In this document: in pieces, positions 8,541 through 16,123 of the stretch
How positions within the stretch are numbered: position 1 is the stretch's first letter
Layout of the letters: every line of letters begins with the position of its first letter
Origin: Helicobacteraceae bacterium
GTDB lineage: Bacteria > Campylobacterota > Campylobacteria > Campylobacterales > SZUA-545
NCBI GenBank assembly: GCA_031258155.1
Contig: JAIRNH010000050.1
Span: 1-52,653 of the forward strand
DNA: 52,653 nucleotides
Direction of reading: 5' to 3'
Translations under genes and position numbers: made by a program
The notes under the pieces: model-generated
What the model was told of the DNA's origin: nothing
Database searches by the model: none
Seen by the model: only the letters and a program-made list of their open reading frames with translations

Positions 8541-9436
8541 TTTTTCATAGCGGCGTTGTAGCGCGAAACTCTCGCGCTTTTAGTAGTCGCGGCGGCGTAT
8601 TTGCTTAAATGTTTCTTTACGCTTTTGATCCGATCCGTCGGAGATGGGTGAGTTTTGTTAAATCCGCCGGCGCGCGAGGCTTGGTTTTTTTGTAGTTCCT
8701 CAAGCATTGCGACCAGAGCGAAAGGATCGTAGCCCGCGTCCGATAGTAGCGAAAGCGCTTTGGCGTCCGCGTCAAACTCTTGCGATTTTGAGTAGCCGCT
8801 GTTAACCAAAACGGAGACTACGTCGCCCACTATGTCGCCGAAAGCGTCCGAGAGTTTGCCCAAATCTTTGCCGTCGCCTACGGCGCTTAAAGTTGAAACG
8901 CCCGTAGTCGTAGCCGCCTGCGTCCAGCGGCTAGTTTTGATCGCGTTAAGGCTATGGCGAAGCTGAATATGCGCGATCTCGTGAGCGATAACCGCCGCCA
9001 GCTCGTCTTCGGATTTGGCGCTTTCCAAAAGTCCGCGCGCGATCAAGATATGACCTCCGGACGTAGCGAAGGCGTTTATTTCGGGGCTGTCCAAGATTGC
9101 CGCGTGATAGCCGTTGTATATTTCAGGGTTTTTAGAGTTGATCGCGATAGCGTTTACGATCTCGTTGAGATACGCCGTCAGTTTTGGAGCGCCTTTGTAG
9201 AGCTTGTATCTAGCTAGGATCGACGCGCCTACGGCTCTGCCTATGTAATACTCCTCTTCGGGGGAGATCTCTTTGGCGGCTTTGCCGATCGATTCGCCCG
9301 ATTGCTTTAGGGCGGCGGCGGTTTTTGGGTCTTCGACGAAGTTGGAGCTGATTTCAGCCACTTTGCCGACTACGGCGCAAGCGGCGAGCAAAAAAGAGGC
9401 AAAGATCAACGTCGCGGCTAAGCTAAACGCTCTCAT
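8537..9436 (-). CDS. M48-family metallopeptidase lipoprotein
   Basis: The 299-residue product starts with a lipoprotein signal (lipobox LAAC, Cys20), so it is anchored in a membrane facing the periplasm. The zinc site is HEIAH (VIAHEIAHIQLRHS), with the third ligand Glu in the downstream SQEFDADAKAL segment. This fits the BepA/LoiP/YcaL group of M48 peptidases that clear misfolded envelope proteins. Its start overlaps the SH3 gene stop by four bases and its stop overlaps the cyclase start by four bases, so translation of the three genes is probably coupled. Confidence 0.92.
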   Translation of the reverse strand: MRAFSLAATLIFASFLLAACAVVGKVAEISSNFVEDPKTAAALKQSGESIGKAAKEISPEEEYYIGRAVGASILARYKLYKGAPKLTAYLNEIVNAIAINSKNPEIYNGYHAAILDSPEINAFATSGGHILIARGLLESAKSEDELAAVIAHEIAHIQLRHSLNAIKTSRWTQAATTTGVSTLSAVGDGKDLGKLSDAFGDIVGDVVSVLVNSGYSKSQEFDADAKALSLLSDAGYDPFALVAMLEELQKNQASRAGGFNKTHPSPTDRIKSVKKHLSKYAAATTKSARVSRYNAAMKK

Positions 9437-9903
9437 CGTTTATCTCCTTTTGCCAAACGTCCCTCGCTTAAAAACTTGAGCAGCCGATCGCCAGAAACGG
9501 ATAGAGACTCCACCTCGTCCACCTCCTTATAACCGACTTCGCCCTCTTGTTTATAGGCGTTTTCAACCTCTTTGTTAAACCCTTTGCCCGCCAGCGCGAG
9601 TTCTTGAGCGCTCGCCGCCGTCGCGCTAGAGGAGACGACGCGTTTCGAGGTTAAATTTGCCGACGAAATCCAGCCGCTTAGCGCGGCGTTTGAAACCGGT
9701 TTTACCAGCGTCCAGCGACCGTCCTCTTTCGCGACGGTAACGGCGTCGCCGTAAGAGAGAGCGCTTTTTTTGCTCGCGAAGAACGACGCGGAGGCTCTAA
9801 GCTCCGCGCTTTTTACGGCGACATACATCGTTTTGCTTTTGGCGGCGGGCGCGGCGTATAGCATAACGCCGCTTAGCGCCAAGCAGATCGCTAACCGTTT
9901 CAT
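9433..9903 (-). CDS. Exported SH3-domain protein
   Basis: The 156-residue protein has a signal peptide (MKRLAICLALSGVMLYAAPA) followed by a bacterial SH3 domain at about 25-90, with the typical start LRASASFFASKKSALSYGD and GWISSANL end. Such domains bind peptidoglycan or peptide ligands in the periplasm. The remaining C-terminal part is acidic and without known domain. It is the first gene of the operon with the M48 peptidase and the cyclase, has AAGGA eight bases before the ATG, and has an AT-rich upstream region (9910-9960) suited for a promoter. Confidence 0.82.
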   Translation of the reverse strand: MKRLAICLALSGVMLYAAPAAKSKTMYVAVKSAELRASASFFASKKSALSYGDAVTVAKEDGRWTLVKPVSNAALSGWISSANLTSKRVVSSSATAASAQELALAGKGFNKEVENAYKQEGEVGYKEVDEVESLSVSGDRLLKFLSEGRLAKGDKR

Positions 9904-10021
9904 TCGGTTTCCTTGCCTTGCGTTTATTTAAGGTTATGTTACTTTAAAAGGCATTAAAAGACGATTCGATCAACCGCCGGCGAAGCGCGCCGCGATAACG
10001 GCGCGAAGGGGATCGCGAGCG

Positions 10022-11227
10022 CTACTCGTTGCGCAAAACGTCCAAAGCGTCGGTTTGCGCCGCTTTTTTCGCGGGATACCACGAACTGAGCAGCACGATT
10101 ACAAACGCGCCGGCGATAATAAGCGAGAAATCAAGCGAAGAGAGATCGAGCGGCAGTTTGCTTGTGCCGTAAACGTCCGCCGGCAACGAAACGATGTCGA
10201 AGCGATCCAGCGCCCATAGAGCCGCGCCGCCAAGCGCCGAGCCAGCCGCGATACCGGCGAGACCGATCGTGGCGCCTAACGCGAAAAAGATCTTGCCGAT
10301 CTCGCGCGAGGAGGCTCCTAGCGAGGTTAGCAGGGCGATCTCTTTTCTACGGTTAATCGTGGTCATAAGCAAAGAGGAGACGATATTAAGCGCCGCGACA
10401 AGCACGATCAGCATCAAAACCAAAAATAACGCGCGTTTTTCCAGCTCCAGCGCGCCGAAAAAGTTAGCGTTTTGCTCCCACCATCCTATAGCGCTCGCTT
10501 TGGCGCCAGCCGCTTTTTTGATCTCTTCGATCGCGATCGTCGGCTCTTTGGCGTCGATATGAACGCCGTGATATTTGCCTTCCTCCGCGCCCAATATTTG
10601 GCGCAGATCATCGTATCGCGCGTAAAAGTAGGTTTTATCGTAAGCGCGTAGTCCCGACTCGAACGTTCCGGTTACGGAAAAGCGTTTCATCGCGGGCGTT
10701 AACGCAAGCCCCGCCGGTCGAACGCGGGTAAAGATTAGCAGCAGTTTTTCGTTTTCGCTTAAGGCGAACTCGTCCGACAGCGTTTTGCCCGCTATCGCTT
10801 CGTAGGGGGCGTAGTTTTCTTTGGTCAGCGCGCGGGCAAAGACGGGGTTGACCTTGCTCTCCGCCTCGAAATCAACGCCGAAAACTATATGCCCCTCCAT
10901 CATATCTCCTTTGCGGCTCATCGCGATCGATCTTAGATACGGGCTGAATCGTAAATCGGGAAACTCGGCGCGCAGACGATTTACCGTCTCTTCGTCGATC
11001 GTTTCGCCAAAGCGCGGAACCAACGTGATCGGGTAGTTCATCACAAACAGCTTTTCGCGGAACTCTTTCGTAACGCCGTTCATGATCGCCATCGCCACGA
11101 TCAGCACCATAACGCCGGTCGCCACGCCCAAAAACGCCAAAATCGCCGCGATCGATATAAACGGTTGGGCGGGATCGAAGCGAAGGTAACGCCTAACGAT
11201 AAAACCCGTTAAGCCTTTTTTTGGCAT
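10022..11227 (-). CDS. LolC/LolE-type ABC permease (lipoprotein release)
   Basis: This 401-residue inner-membrane protein begins with the cytoplasmic/first-helix pattern of LolC/LolE (IVRRYLRFDPAQPFISIAAI), has a large periplasmic region at about 45-245, and ends with three FtsX-type helices and the typical RRKEIALLTSLGAS motif. With an ATPase LolD encoded elsewhere, such permeases extract lipoproteins from the inner membrane for transfer outward. Campylobacterota normally have one such permease (acting as a homodimer, LolF-like) in place of separate LolC and LolE. It follows secA by six bases in the same direction, an arrangement I recall from C. jejuni. Confidence 0.88.
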   Translation of the reverse strand: MPKKGLTGFIVRRYLRFDPAQPFISIAAILAFLGVATGVMVLIVAMAIMNGVTKEFREKLFVMNYPITLVPRFGETIDEETVNRLRAEFPDLRFSPYLRSIAMSRKGDMMEGHIVFGVDFEAESKVNPVFARALTKENYAPYEAIAGKTLSDEFALSENEKLLLIFTRVRPAGLALTPAMKRFSVTGTFESGLRAYDKTYFYARYDDLRQILGAEEGKYHGVHIDAKEPTIAIEEIKKAAGAKASAIGWWEQNANFFGALELEKRALFLVLMLIVLVAALNIVSSLLMTTINRRKEIALLTSLGASSREIGKIFFALGATIGLAGIAAGSALGGAALWALDRFDIVSLPADVYGTSKLPLDLSSLDFSLIIAGAFVIVLLSSWYPAKKAAQTDALDVLRNE

Positions 11228-11233
11228 AGCTTT

Positions 11234-13804
11234 TTAGTTGCTCGGAGCGAAAGCGCCGCGTTTCGGACCGGATTGCCCGCAGCAGTTTTTATACTTTTTG
11301 CCGCTACCGCAAGGGCATGGCGCGTTGCGGGGTATCTTTTTCTCGATTTTAACTTGGGGGCGGACGTTTGCGCCGCTATAGGTCAGGCTCTCCTCTTTGG
11401 CGGCTTTTTCCATCTGTTCGCGCATTCGGTTGATCGCCTCTTGCTCGTCGCGGGTTCTAAATCTTATCCCAAACAACGTTTTGATAATCGCGATTTTAAG
11501 GTTCGCCGTCAGCTCGTTGAATAGCTGATAACTCTCTTTTTTATACTCGACAAGCGGGTCTTTTTGGTTGTAACCTCTTAAGCCGATACCCGTTTTCAGC
11601 ACGTCCATCTGATAGAGGTGTTCGCGCCACATCTCGTCCAGACTTTGCAGATACAAGATGCGTTCGATTTCGCTTCGCTGTTCGGGCGCGAGGACGGATA
11701 CTTTTTGCTCGTATTGAGCGATCGCGCCCTCCTCGATCAGCTTGCGAAGCGCGAGCGCGTTTGTTTGATCTTTTACGCCTTCGATCTCGATCTTCAAATC
11801 CTCGCGCAACGTTTTGATCAATTTTTCCGTCAAAAACTCTTCGGGCGCCAAACCTTCCGCGACGCCGCATTCGCTAAACAGCCCGTCGAGATAGAAGCGC
11901 AGGTTTTCGATAATCTTCTGTCCGACGTCCAGATCGCTCGTCATAAGCTCGCGGCGAAAGGCGTAGATTAGCTTTCGTTGCGCGTTTGCCACGTCGTCGT
12001 ATTCCAACAGGTGTTTTCGCGCCTCGAAGTGCATAGATTCCACCCGTTTTTGCGCCTTCTCCACGGCGCGGGTAACCATGCCGGACTCGATATATTCGCC
12101 GTGTTTTACGCCCAAACGGGTCATAATGTTTTTTATGCGATCGGAGCCGAAAATGCGTAGCAGATTATCCTCGAGCGAGAGATAAAAACGGCTCTCTCCG
12201 GTATCGCCCTGCCTGCCCGATCGCCCGCGAAGCTGATTGTCTATGCGGCGCGATTCGTGCCGTTCCGTGCCGATAATAAACAAACCGCCGAGTTTTCTAG
12301 TCTCGTCGTCGAGTTTTATATCCACGCCGCGCCCCGCCATATTGGTGGCGATCGTAACCATCGATTTTTGACCGGCTTGCGCTATTATCTGCGCCTCTTT
12401 TTCGTGCTGTTTGGCGTTTAGCACGTTGTGCGGAATTTTCGCGGCGCTTAGCCGTTTGGAGAGCGCCTCGCTTTTTTCGATGCTGATCGTGCCGACCAAA
12501 ACCGGTTGCCCTTTTTTATAGAGCGTTTTAATCTGCTCGATTACCGCCTCGTTTTTCTCGACTTCGGTGCGGTAAATTAGATCGTTGTAGTCCTTGCGGA
12601 TCACGGGAACGTTGGTCGGGATCGATATAACCTCCAGCGAATAAATCTGACTAAACTCGCTCGCTTCGGTTTGCGCCGTTCCCGTCATGCCCGCAAGTTT
12701 TTTATAGAGTCTAAAGTAGTTTTGGAAAGTTATATCCGCGAGCGTTTGGCTCTCCTCTTTGATCGTCACGCCCTCTTTGGCTTCTAGCGCCTGATGCAGC
12801 CCTTCCGAGTAGCGCCGCCCCGTCGAAAGCCGCCCCGTAAATTCGTCCACGATAACGATCTCGCCCTCTTTGACGACGTAATGCACGTCTTTTTCAAACA
12901 GATAACGCGCTTTTAACGCCTGATCGAGATGGTGCGCCAGCGCCGCGTGTTCCAGATCGTAAAGGTTCTCCACGCCGAAGAGTTGTTGCGCTTTTTCCAC
13001 GCCGCTATCGGTAATCATAACGACGCGGTTTTTCTCGTCGATCGTAAAGTCTTCGTCTTTGATCAGTTTTTTTGCCGCGTCGTCCGCCTGAACGTAGTGC
13101 GACATCTTGCGGTTTGTGGGACCGGAAATAATAAGCGGCGTTCGCGCCTCGTCGATAAGTATGCTATCTACCTCGTCCACGATCGCGTAGTTATGCTTGC
13201 GTTGCGTCATCTCCGACAGGGCGTATTTCATATTATCGCGCAGATAGTCAAAGCCAAACTCGTTGTTCGTGCCGTAGGTAATATCCGCCCTATACGCCTC
13301 CGCGCGCTCCTCGCCAAGCGGCAGATCGCTCGTCAAAACGCCGACGCTAAAACCTAAAAAGTTATACAAAACCCCCATATCCGCGCCGTCGCGTTTAGCT
13401 AGATAGTCGTTTACGGTTATTACGTGCGCGCCCTCCTCGCTTAAAGCGTTTAGAACTATGGGAAGCGTGGCGACAAGCGTTTTGCCCTCGCCCGTTTTCA
13501 TCTCCGCTATTCGTCCTTCATGCAGAGCTATGCCGCCGATAATCTGCACGTCGAAATGGCGCATATTCAAAACTCGCTTAGAGGCTTCGCGCGTTATGGC
13601 GAAACTATCGTTTAGCGCGTCGTCTAGCGTTTCGCCGTTTTTTACCTTTTCGCGCAACTCGTTAAACGCCGCTTTGAGATCGTCGTCGCTAAGCTCGGCG
13701 TATTTTGCCTCTAGCGCATTAATCGCCGCAAGCCGCTTGCGGTAGCGCTTTAGCTCTTTATCGTTGCGCGTGCCTAAGATTTTGGTAAAAATCGCTTTGA
13801 TCAT
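11234..13804 (-). CDS. secA: Preprotein translocase ATPase SecA
   Basis: The full-length protein has 856 residues. Walker A is GEGKT at 105-109 ([14 protein letters not shown]), the DEAD-like box is in [17 protein letters not shown], and the second helicase lobe shows [11 protein letters not shown] and GRSGRQGD. The C-terminus carries the zinc-binding SEC-C motif ([14 protein letters not shown], Cys 830, 832, 841, 842). It drives post-translational export through SecYEG in the cytoplasmic membrane. The permease gene follows closely and is probably co-transcribed. Confidence 0.98.
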   Translation of the reverse strand: MIKAIFTKILGTRNDKELKRYRKRLAAINALEAKYAELSDDDLKAAFNELREKVKNGETLDDALNDSFAITREASKRVLNMRHFDVQIIGGIALHEGRIAEMKTGEGKTLVATLPIVLNALSEEGAHVITVNDYLAKRDGADMGVLYNFLGFSVGVLTSDLPLGEERAEAYRADITYGTNNEFGFDYLRDNMKYALSEMTQRKHNYAIVDEVDSILIDEARTPLIISGPTNRKMSHYVQADDAAKKLIKDEDFTIDEKNRVVMITDSGVEKAQQLFGVENLYDLEHAALAHHLDQALKARYLFEKDVHYVVKEGEIVIVDEFTGRLSTGRRYSEGLHQALEAKEGVTIKEESQTLADITFQNYFRLYKKLAGMTGTAQTEASEFSQIYSLEVISIPTNVPVIRKDYNDLIYRTEVEKNEAVIEQIKTLYKKGQPVLVGTISIEKSEALSKRLSAAKIPHNVLNAKQHEKEAQIIAQAGQKSMVTIATNMAGRGVDIKLDDETRKLGGLFIIGTERHESRRIDNQLRGRSGRQGDTGESRFYLSLEDNLLRIFGSDRIKNIMTRLGVKHGEYIESGMVTRAVEKAQKRVESMHFEARKHLLEYDDVANAQRKLIYAFRRELMTSDLDVGQKIIENLRFYLDGLFSECGVAEGLAPEEFLTEKLIKTLREDLKIEIEGVKDQTNALALRKLIEEGAIAQYEQKVSVLAPEQRSEIERILYLQSLDEMWREHLYQMDVLKTGIGLRGYNQKDPLVEYKKESYQLFNELTANLKIAIIKTLFGIRFRTRDEQEAINRMREQMEKAAKEESLTYSGANVRPQVKIEKKIPRNAPCPCGSGKKYKNCCGQSGPKRGAFAPSN

Positions 13805-13955
13805 CGTAAGACTTGCCTTATAACGGATAAAGCGGCGATCTTAGCATAGCGGCAGTTAAGCGCCGACGGTTATCGTTTTCGTTTTTTGCCGCGCGAAGTT
13901 GCGCGCCGAACGCTATCGCGCGAGTTTTGGCGAAACGCTTAAAAAGCGAGAGACG

Positions 13956-14951
13956 CTATTTGTCGTTTATCCGCGCGATCGACCAGCCGATCGTCTCGCC
14001 CGCGCGCATAGGAACTACGCCGCCTATTTCGGCTGGAACGATCGACGGTTGTTTGATTAGCGTTACGGTTTTTCGCGGAAGTTTAACGCCGTAAATGTTT
14101 TGCGCGTTATCGCTTATAAACGCCTGCAAAGCGCCGAGCGCCGAGCGCTCCTCAAACAGCTCGACAAGCGCGGGCGCCAAAACGGGCGCGGAAAAAATCC
14201 CCGCCGCGCCCTCTCGCTCTTTAGCGGCTCTTAGGTGCGGCGCGCTGTCCGATCCGAACGATACCTTTGGATGCGCCGAAAACGCCAGATCGCGCAAAGC
14301 GGCGCGATCGGCGGCTGTTTTGACGATCGGTTTGCAAAACAGATGCGCTTTAAGCCCGCCGCCAAGCAGATCGTCAAGCGTGTATAACAGGTGATGAAGC
14401 GTGATTGTGGCGTATAGATTTTCATATCTATCCAGCAGATCGACCAGAGCGATCGAGCTAATATGCTCCATAACGATTTTAAGACGCGGATATTTGACGG
14501 CTAGACGTTTATAAAAGGGAGCAAATTCGGCTTCGCGTTCTAAAACCGCCCCGTTTGTTTCTCCGTGCGCGCTCAAAATAACCCCGTAATCTTGCATAGT
14601 CCCAAAAAGCGCGTCAAAAGCGTCTATATCCGTTATCCCGCTTTCCGAACCGGTTGTAACGCCGATAGGGTATAGCTTAACTATCTTGGCGTTTTTTACC
14701 TCTTCGGTTTTAAGCGCGTCGGTTAGATAGAGCGCTACGATCGGCTCGAATTGCGCTTCGCCTCGCGCCTTTAAAATTCGCTCTTTATAGGCGTTTGCCA
14801 TACCGATCGTAACGATCGGCGGCGTAAGGTTAGGCATTACGACGGCGCCGGAAAAGACGCGCGCGCTGATCGGCGCGACGATTTTCAGCAGATCGCCGTC
14901 TCTAAGGTGCAGGTGCGAATCAAACGGCGAGACAAGCTCGATCTCTTGCAT
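13956..14951 (-). CDS. pyrC: Dihydroorotase
   Basis: The 331-residue enzyme of de novo pyrimidine synthesis interconverts carbamoyl-aspartate and dihydroorotate. The metal motif HLHLRDG is at residues 13-19, and the rest shows the amidohydrolase pattern, including the FGSDSAPH segment with the catalytic Asp. Its length and sequence match the class II dihydroorotases. It runs divergently from the ferrosome-like operon, separated by 163 bases. Confidence 0.94.
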   Translation of the reverse strand: MQEIELVSPFDSHLHLRDGDLLKIVAPISARVFSGAVVMPNLTPPIVTIGMANAYKERILKARGEAQFEPIVALYLTDALKTEEVKNAKIVKLYPIGVTTGSESGITDIDAFDALFGTMQDYGVILSAHGETNGAVLEREAEFAPFYKRLAVKYPRLKIVMEHISSIALVDLLDRYENLYATITLHHLLYTLDDLLGGGLKAHLFCKPIVKTAADRAALRDLAFSAHPKVSFGSDSAPHLRAAKEREGAAGIFSAPVLAPALVELFEERSALGALQAFISDNAQNIYGVKLPRKTVTLIKQPSIVPAEIGGVVPMRAGETIGWSIARINDK

Positions 14952-15016
14952 TTGTTTCCTTTTAGTTTGATAAGTTTAGCGCTTATCGGGCTAACGGGCG
15001 GCTTATTTTTGATTTA

Positions 15017-15035
15017 AGCAATGATTATCATCTGT
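15017..15035. promoter_or_regulatory. Fur-box-like operator upstream of the ferrosome-like operon
   Basis: The core ATGATTATCAT (15021-15031) is a perfect 5-1-5 palindrome equal to the centre of the 19-bp Fur consensus; 12 of 19 positions of the consensus match overall. It lies 80 bases before the first start codon of the operon and 66 bases from the pyrC start. A TATACT at 15075-15080 may be the -10 element. Iron-dependent repression of the operon is the simplest reading. Confidence 0.55.
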
Positions 15036-15114
15036 TAAACTCGCGGTTTAACAGCCGACTAATCTTTAAGCGGCTATACTTCGGGCGTTAGATGATTTTG
15101 ATAACGGAGGATGG

Positions 15115-15408
15115 ATGAGCGTAATCGAGATCGAGCGATTAAAAGAGATACTGCCGCGTCTTAGCGTCGCGCATCACATTCCCGGACGCGCGCGGCTGAA
15201 ACTAAGCGGCAAAGCGCCGTCGTGGGCTTTGGAAAGCTCGATCGACGGGTATTTGAAGTCTATCAAAGGCATTGTCGGCGTAAACGTCAATCCGTTTAGC
15301 GCGTCGGCGGTGATTACCTACGATCAAAACGAGTTGTCGCCCGCGCTTTTCGAGGCGTTGTCTAAAGGCGATTACGAACCGCTGTTAGAGCAGGCAAGGA
15401 GTTTATAA
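15115..15408 (+). CDS. HMA-like small protein, first gene of a ferrosome-like operon
   Basis: The 97-residue protein has the fold pattern of heavy-metal-associated domains of the HMA2 kind: HHIPGRARLKLSG at residues 20-32, a helix, then VVGVNVNP-like strand text and SASAVITYD. It contains no cysteine, so it cannot bind metal through the classic CxxC. Proteins of this type accompany P1B-6 ATPases in ferrosome (fez) clusters. A GGAGG ribosome site is at 15106-15110; an earlier ATG at 15111 is in another frame. Its stop overlaps the next start (TAATG). Confidence 0.75.
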   Translation: MSVIEIERLKEILPRLSVAHHIPGRARLKLSGKAPSWALESSIDGYLKSIKGIVGVNVNPFSASAVITYDQNELSPALFEALSKGDYEPLLEQARSL

Positions 15409-15614
15409 TGTTTCAGTTTGTTTTAGGCGCGGCTGCCGCCGCCGTCGTGATTGGCGCGGCGAACAGCGTCGGTTTCAAACGGGCGATCAATAGAGGTCGC
15501 CGCAAGTTCAAAGAGAAGATCGACTACGCGCGCGAATACGTCTGCGCGATCGACGAGTGCGCCAAAGAGCGCGTAAATAAGAACGCCAAAAAGAGAACGA
15601 GCGGTGAAAAATAG
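15408..15614 (+). CDS. Small membrane protein of the ferrosome-like operon
   Basis: The 68-residue product has an N-terminal Ala/Val-rich helix (residues 2-22) followed by a strongly basic amphipathic stretch (FKRAINRGRRKFKEKI) and a charged tail with two cysteines (VCAIDEC). It resembles the tiny DUF6110/YtxH-like proteins that occur beside P1B-6 ATPases. The start codon overlaps the previous stop, and its end overlaps the next gene by 11 bases, so it is translationally coupled. A structural role on a membrane-bound iron granule is inference from context. Confidence 0.65.
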   Translation: MFQFVLGAAAAAVVIGAANSVGFKRAINRGRRKFKEKIDYAREYVCAIDECAKERVNKNAKKRTSGEK

Positions 15615-15855
15615 CGGCGTTTTAGCGGGCGCGGCGCTTACGCACGCGCTTCTGTCGATCCGCGCTCGCAAAAAGGGCGTCGCTCCCAAAGCCATATACG
15701 CGGCTCAGGGCGCGATCGCCGTTCTTTGCGCCGCGGGGGCGCTGGAGGAGTTTAGCGCGAAAAGACCGCTAAGAGCGATCGCGATCGCGGCGCTTGGCGG
15801 CGCGGCTGTCGCGGCGTTAAATAAAATGGAGGATATAGATGGAAAACGAGAATGA
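15604..15855 (+). CDS. Small hydrophobic protein of the ferrosome-like operon
   Basis: The 83-residue product starts at GTG and contains three short Ala/Gly-rich hydrophobic segments (about residues 5-20, 30-47, 55-73), separated by basic turns. I recognise no domain. It overlaps its neighbours by 11 and 17 bases, the tight packing seen through the whole operon. A DUF5132-like or other fez accessory membrane protein is the most likely class. Confidence 0.6.
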   Translation: MKNSGVLAGAALTHALLSIRARKKGVAPKAIYAAQGAIAVLCAAGALEEFSAKRPLRAIAIAALGGAAVAALNKMEDIDGKRE

Positions 15856-16123
15856 CAAGAACGAGACGAATACCGCCTCCGCTTTTTTATCGGACATAAC
15901 CAAAGCGATCTTTGGCGGATCGTCCAAGGAGCAGTTTATAAAGGGCGCGATAATCGGCGGCTTGGCGACCTATCTTTTGACGAATAAAGCCGCGCAGGAG
16001 ACGCTGTTTAAGGCGGCGCTTCGCTTTGGCGCGGCGAGCGCGCAGGCTTTCGGCGAAATAAAGGATCGTTTCGACGACATGAAAGCCGAAGTCGAGGCGG
16101 AGTTAGCCAAAGAGGATAAATGA
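15839..16123 (+). CDS. YtxH-like small protein of the ferrosome-like operon
   Basis: The 94-residue protein has a polar N-terminus, one Gly/Ala-rich membrane helix (FIKGAIIGGLATYLLTNKAA, residues 33-52) and an acidic, helix-forming tail (EIKDRFDDMKAEVEAELAKE). This is the layout of YtxH/gas-vesicle-like proteins. It overlaps the ATPase start by four bases. A start at 15839 is preferred because the next Met is inside the C-terminal half. Confidence 0.65.
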   Translation: MENENDKNETNTASAFLSDITKAIFGGSSKEQFIKGAIIGGLATYLLTNKAAQETLFKAALRFGAASAQAFGEIKDRFDDMKAEVEAELAKEDK

